This document shows, piece by piece, positions 41,372 to 43,532 of a stretch of 43,532 nucleotides of DNA. The notes beneath the pieces were generated by a model. That model was given only the letters and a program-made list of their open reading frames with translations, was not told where the DNA came from and did no database searches. The position numbers were made by a program, and so were the translations under genes. The DNA comes from Bacillota bacterium (lineage in GTDB: Bacteria > Bacillota > SHA-98 > UBA4971). Location of the stretch: the NCBI GenBank assembly GCA_012841305.1, contig DUVA01000111.1, positions 1-43,532 on the forward strand, read 5' to 3'. Numbering within the stretch: position 1 is the stretch's first letter; every line of letters starts with the position of its first letter.

Positions 41372-41427
41372 CCGCAAGGCACCCCGGCATGTGACAAGTT
41401 GAGCGTCGCCGGGGATTGGCCTTGCGG
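41372..41427 (+). other. Long bulged hairpin downstream of the YhaN-like gene
   Basis: CCGCAAGGC (41372-41380) pairs with GCCTTGCGG (41419-41427) and CCCCGGC (41382-41388) with GCCGGGG (41408-41414), giving 16 pairs with small bulges and a 19-base loop. It could be a 3' end structure, an inverted-repeat element or a small RNA. No T run follows. Confidence 0.45.
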
Positions 41428-41437
41428 GATTTGCGGG

Positions 41438-41473
41438 GTTAGGCTGCTACTTTAATGATGTTCACAGCCTAAC
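41438..41473. terminator. Hairpin between the convergent YhaN-like and SASP genes
   Basis: GTTAGGCTG (41438-41446) and CAGCCTAAC (41465-41473) are perfect nine-base arms around an 18-base loop, followed on the plus strand by an AT-rich stretch. On the minus strand it follows the SASP stop by about 15 bases. It may terminate both transcripts. Confidence 0.5.
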
Positions 41474-41488
41474 ACTGATTATTTCATT

Positions 41489-41845
41489 TTAGGCATTTCC
41501 GATAGGCCCACCCATGGGAGACTTACTGATATCTACATGGGGCGCAAAGTTAGTCTCATCGGTGTAGCCGCTGGTTAAATTAACCTTGCTGCCCGTCAAG
41601 GCCTGAGAGAAACCAGCTGTTAAGCCGGTTGTGGCCTGCTGGCTAAGGGAGTTCTGAGCAGCAGCTATCATGTTGCGCACCATCTGGCCTCCGATTCGTC
41701 CAAGCACTGCAGAAGGCAGGTGTCCGAGATATCCACCGTTCTGATCCATGTCAACCCCGACTTGGTTGGCGATTTCGTACTTGAACTTGTCCATAGCCTG
41801 TCTTGCCTGAGGAACCATTATCTGATTTCTTCCTCTACGAGCCAC
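41489..41845 (-). CDS. Alpha/beta-type small acid-soluble spore protein (SASP)
   Basis: This 118-residue protein has both SASP family blocks: 'MDKFKYEIANQVGVDM', which includes the germination protease (GPR) cleavage region 'YEIANQ', and 'GHLPSAVLGRIGGQMVRNMI', the DNA-binding helix. SASPs coat and protect DNA in the spore core and are degraded at germination. It is longer than the usual 60-90 residues because of a C-terminal extension (about 75-118) rich in Ser, Thr and Gly. GTG at 41845 is chosen because AAGGAGG is eight bases upstream; the GTG three codons earlier lies against the ribosome site. It is convergent with the YhaN-like gene. Confidence 0.9.
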   Translation of the reverse strand: MARRGRNQIMVPQARQAMDKFKYEIANQVGVDMDQNGGYLGHLPSAVLGRIGGQMVRNMIAAAQNSLSQQATTGLTAGFSQALTGSKVNLTSGYTDETNFAPHVDISKSPMGGPIGNA

Positions 41846-42287
41846 ATTAGTCACCTCCTTAGGTTCTAGAAATACTTTTCCCGGATCAGACTAGTCAGCA
41901 TACTGACACATATCGGGAACAGTCCAGAAGAAAGGGACAATAGGTGAAAACCATAGAAAACAGGGTAGGATTGGATTGGTTACCTCATTGTATGGGGCTA
42001 TAATCCATTCGATCCAAAGTACTACATGATAGCTGTTGATGTTAATTCGGAGTGAGAGGTATCGAGGAAACAATTTCATCTAACGTCCGCGGGTTCCAGA
42101 CGTCGATGAGCCTTAGCGCACGAATGCGCGTCCTCCTGCACCTGATTTCGTGTAACGTCCTGCATCTCCGATGCCGATGAACCGGACCCACAAAGCGCCT
42201 CTCCCTGCTCAGAGAACGGCACGAACGGCGTTCCCTCAAAGACAGCTTTTATCGCCTTTTTCGCACTATATTAAGAATACGAAACAA
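41846..42287. other. Intergenic region with no recognised gene
   Basis: The part at about 41880-42060 is AT-rich and should hold the SASP promoter, but I cannot define it. The part at 42040-42260 is GC-richer and holds an imperfect direct repeat (see 42073-42184). A minus-strand frame at 42042-42239 (65 codons, Arg-rich) has no ribosome site and little coding character. The change to AT-rich DNA occurs near 42250. Confidence 0.4.
42073..42184. repeat. Imperfect direct repeat, 72-base period
   Basis: Two units of about 40 bases begin at 42073 and 42145. They share ATTTC, TAACGTCC and CGATGA-CC in the same order. The 72-base spacing keeps the same minus-strand frame (RTLDEI and RTLHEI), so this may be a decayed coding repeat. 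Confidence 0.35.
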
Positions 42288-43079
42288 CTAATACAACTTC
42301 TTAAATCTATTAATGACCTTACGTAGATCATTCATTTTGTCTTCCATTGTCCCTTCAACTTCAATAGATAATGTAATATTTGACGTATTATTCTCTATTG
42401 ATGAATAAAAAGCTTCAAAATCAAAAGTTCCTTTTCCAAGAGACCAATGTCGATCTGCCTTTTGATCATTATCATGGATATGAACATGTTTTAAACAACT
42501 TCCCATCTTGCTTACCCAGCTTGAAGATGAGTATGGAGAAAAATAGTGTAAATGACCAATATCAAGGCATAATTGTAAGGATGGGCTTTTTACTGCTCTA
42601 ACCAGATCAACAAGCAGATCAGGACTTCTTTCTACATCATTTTCTAACACAATCTCAATTCCGGCTTTTTCCCATCTACAAATTTCGTTTCTCCAATAAT
42701 TAATATTCTCGCTAATCCATAATTCATTCAAGTGAAACACTTCAGTTTCCATACTGTAACCACTATGCAAAATAACTCTGTCAGCTTTCAAAGTACAAGC
42801 TACATTGAATATCATATCGATTCTACATTGAATAGATTCACGAATTAAATGATCTATGTGCGTATATTCGATACCAATAAACGGACCGTGTATAGCTACT
42901 TTGCCTGGGAATTGTTTCATTATCATAATGTGTTTTTCTAATCTAGAATCCCAATCTTTTTGGGACTTAACACCAATCAAGCCATAGCTGCCAAGCTCAA
43001 TTCCTGCCCCGAGATCAGCAATCTCGGAAAGATATGAATGTTGATCTGTTTCACCTTTTAGACAAACCATAAATTCCAT
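42288..43079 (-). CDS. TIM-barrel sugar isomerase/epimerase-like protein (AP endonuclease family 2 fold)
   Basis: This 263-residue protein resembles the xylose isomerase-like TIM barrel family: 'GAGIELGSYG', 'VAIHGPFIGIEY' (strand with metal-site His), 'ADRVILHSGYS', 'GIEIVLENDVE' (ligand Glu), 'LQLCLDIGHLHYF' (Asp and His ligands), 'KHVHIHDND' and 'LSIEVEG' (last Glu). Sugar-phosphate or polyol isomerase activity is likely; substrate unknown. The start at 43079 follows GAGGTGGG; a TTG five codons upstream is inside that ribosome site. The gene is strongly AT-rich compared with most of the window, suggesting horizontal acquisition. Confidence 0.72.
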   Translation of the reverse strand: MEFMVCLKGETDQHSYLSEIADLGAGIELGSYGLIGVKSQKDWDSRLEKHIMIMKQFPGKVAIHGPFIGIEYTHIDHLIRESIQCRIDMIFNVACTLKADRVILHSGYSMETEVFHLNELWISENINYWRNEICRWEKAGIEIVLENDVERSPDLLVDLVRAVKSPSLQLCLDIGHLHYFSPYSSSSWVSKMGSCLKHVHIHDNDQKADRHWSLGKGTFDFEAFYSSIENNTSNITLSIEVEGTMEDKMNDLRKVINRFKKLY

Positions 43080-43090
43080 AGAAACCCACC

Positions 43091-43225
43091 TCAATGTACC
43101 CTAATTCGCATTTTATTACTAATACGAAATGAAATACCTTTTGACTTTAATTTCGTTTTCATTTCTTGAACCTTTTTTGCGCTTTCTTTTTCAAAATATA
43201 ACTCTATAGCATAAGGCATAGTCAT
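43091..43225 (-). pseudogene. Truncated 2H phosphoesterase (2'-5' RNA ligase-like) N-terminus
   Basis: The 44-codon frame 'MPYAIELYFEKESAKK...' matches the first strand and helix of 2'-5' RNA ligase-like (2H) proteins, which normally run to about 170-190 residues with two H-x-T motifs. Here the frame ends at 'RIRVH' and a stop where the first H-x-T block ('RPHIT'-like) is expected, so both catalytic histidines are missing. The TGA overlaps the ribosome site of the isomerase gene. It is probably a gene remnant; a short regulatory peptide is less likely. Confidence 0.5.
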
Positions 43226-43287
43226 TCCCCATTACTTTTTATCTTTCAGGACATACTTTTCGAAATAGCCAGCCAGGAAGTCTAACG

Positions 43288-43532
43288 TCAGGAACCCTTT
43301 CTTACCTTTTTGGCCATATAAATATCAGGTTTCCCTATCCCATTTGCGTCTGGCATTACACCTACAATAATAAAGCCCAATTGTTGATAAAATCCAAATG
43401 GATGCCTTTTCAAATTCCTAATATTGACTATCTTTTCGTAAAGGTTTTCATATAAATCCGTATTTGAAAGGGATGAAGAATTATCCTCATCATCAGTTCC
43501 TAACCAAATTGTTAATCCACCACGTTCTTTAA
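43288..43532 (-). CDS. GNAT acetyltransferase, C-terminal part (aminoglycoside 6'-N-acetyltransferase-like)
   Basis: The minus strand is open from the window edge for 81 codons to a TGA at 43288-43290. The translation contains 'GGLTIWLGTDDEDN', 'HPFGFYQQLGFIIVGVMPD' and 'GKPDIYMAKKV', the last strands of GNAT enzymes of the AAC(6')-like group (Y-x-x-x-G-F-x-x-V-G). The N-terminal part with the acetyl-CoA pyrophosphate loop is outside the window. It uses acetyl-CoA to acetylate an amine; aminoglycoside resistance is possible but many relatives have other substrates. AT-rich composition matches the neighbouring isomerase gene. Confidence 0.65.
   Translation of the reverse strand, partial: KERGGLTIWLGTDDEDNSSSLSNTDLYENLYEKIVNIRNLKRHPFGFYQQLGFIIVGVMPDANGIGKPDIYMAKKVRKGS

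Noticed and set aside
42042-42239. Arg-rich 65-codon minus-strand frame
   Set aside because: No ribosome site, extreme Arg content typical of an antisense or shadow frame, and no recognisable domain; kept only as a possible decayed repeat.
1-43532. CRISPR arrays, insertion sequences, prophage genes, rRNA
   Set aside because: No regularly spaced repeats, transposase motifs, phage structural genes or rRNA segments were seen on reading both strands.

Overview
The window looks like chromosome of an anaerobic, endospore-forming member of the Bacillota (Clostridia or Limnochordia grade; I cannot place it more closely). The evidence is two SPOCS-domain (DUF3794) spore-coat-type proteins, an alpha/beta small acid-soluble spore protein, an [FeFe]-hydrogenase maturation set (HydE, HydG, HydF), a T-box leader, and strong AGGAGG-type ribosome binding sites, many in front of TTG or GTG starts. 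Most of the window has one moderate-GC composition. Both ends (about 1-124 and from about 42250 onward) are visibly AT-rich and look like accessory DNA.

Layout. 1-180: AT-rich flank abutting the 3' half of a tRNA-Leu(UAG), a likely integration scar. 397-2691: two SPOCS-repeat proteins ending at a strong hairpin. 2755-6459 (minus): PadR regulator, NapH-like membrane ferredoxin, M24 aminopeptidase and a DUF3798 binding protein. 6759-9486: three pilin-like proteins, one with a beta-helix-like body. 9638-14530: a complete branched-chain-type (HAAT/LIV) ABC importer with a heavily structured RNA between the binding protein and the first permease. 14630-16235: a FetAB-type metal exporter with its own sigma-A promoter. 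16410-21809: a second HAAT importer under a T-box leader whose specifier triplet (UGG) and discriminator-pairing base both read tRNA-Trp; its second permease and both ATPases are one 928-residue polypeptide. 21957-22756: a type II toxin-antitoxin pair. 23067-28484: DcuC-like carrier, M20 carbamoylase-type hydrolase, CapA-family protein and M20D amidohydrolase. 28831-32854: hydE, hydG, hydF. 32892-36595: a glycosyltransferase and an AlkP-fold/polytopic membrane fusion. 36694-41258: an SbcCD/YhaON-type nuclease-ATPase pair. 41489-41845 (minus): SASP. 42288-43532 (minus): AT-rich accessory genes, namely a TIM-barrel isomerase, a truncated 2H phosphoesterase and the C-terminal part of a GNAT acetyltransferase.

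How the genes work together. The centre is dominated by amino-acid and peptide-derivative acquisition: two HAAT importers, a dicarboxylate-type carrier and three metallopeptidase-like hydrolases, which fits an amino-acid-scavenging anaerobe. The most notable item is the tryptophan-sensing T-box in front of a LIV-type importer with a permease-ATPase-ATPase fusion: it predicts a tryptophan (or aromatic amino acid) transporter in a family usually annotated as branched-chain specific. HydE/G/F imply an [FeFe]-hydrogenase whose structural gene lies outside the window.
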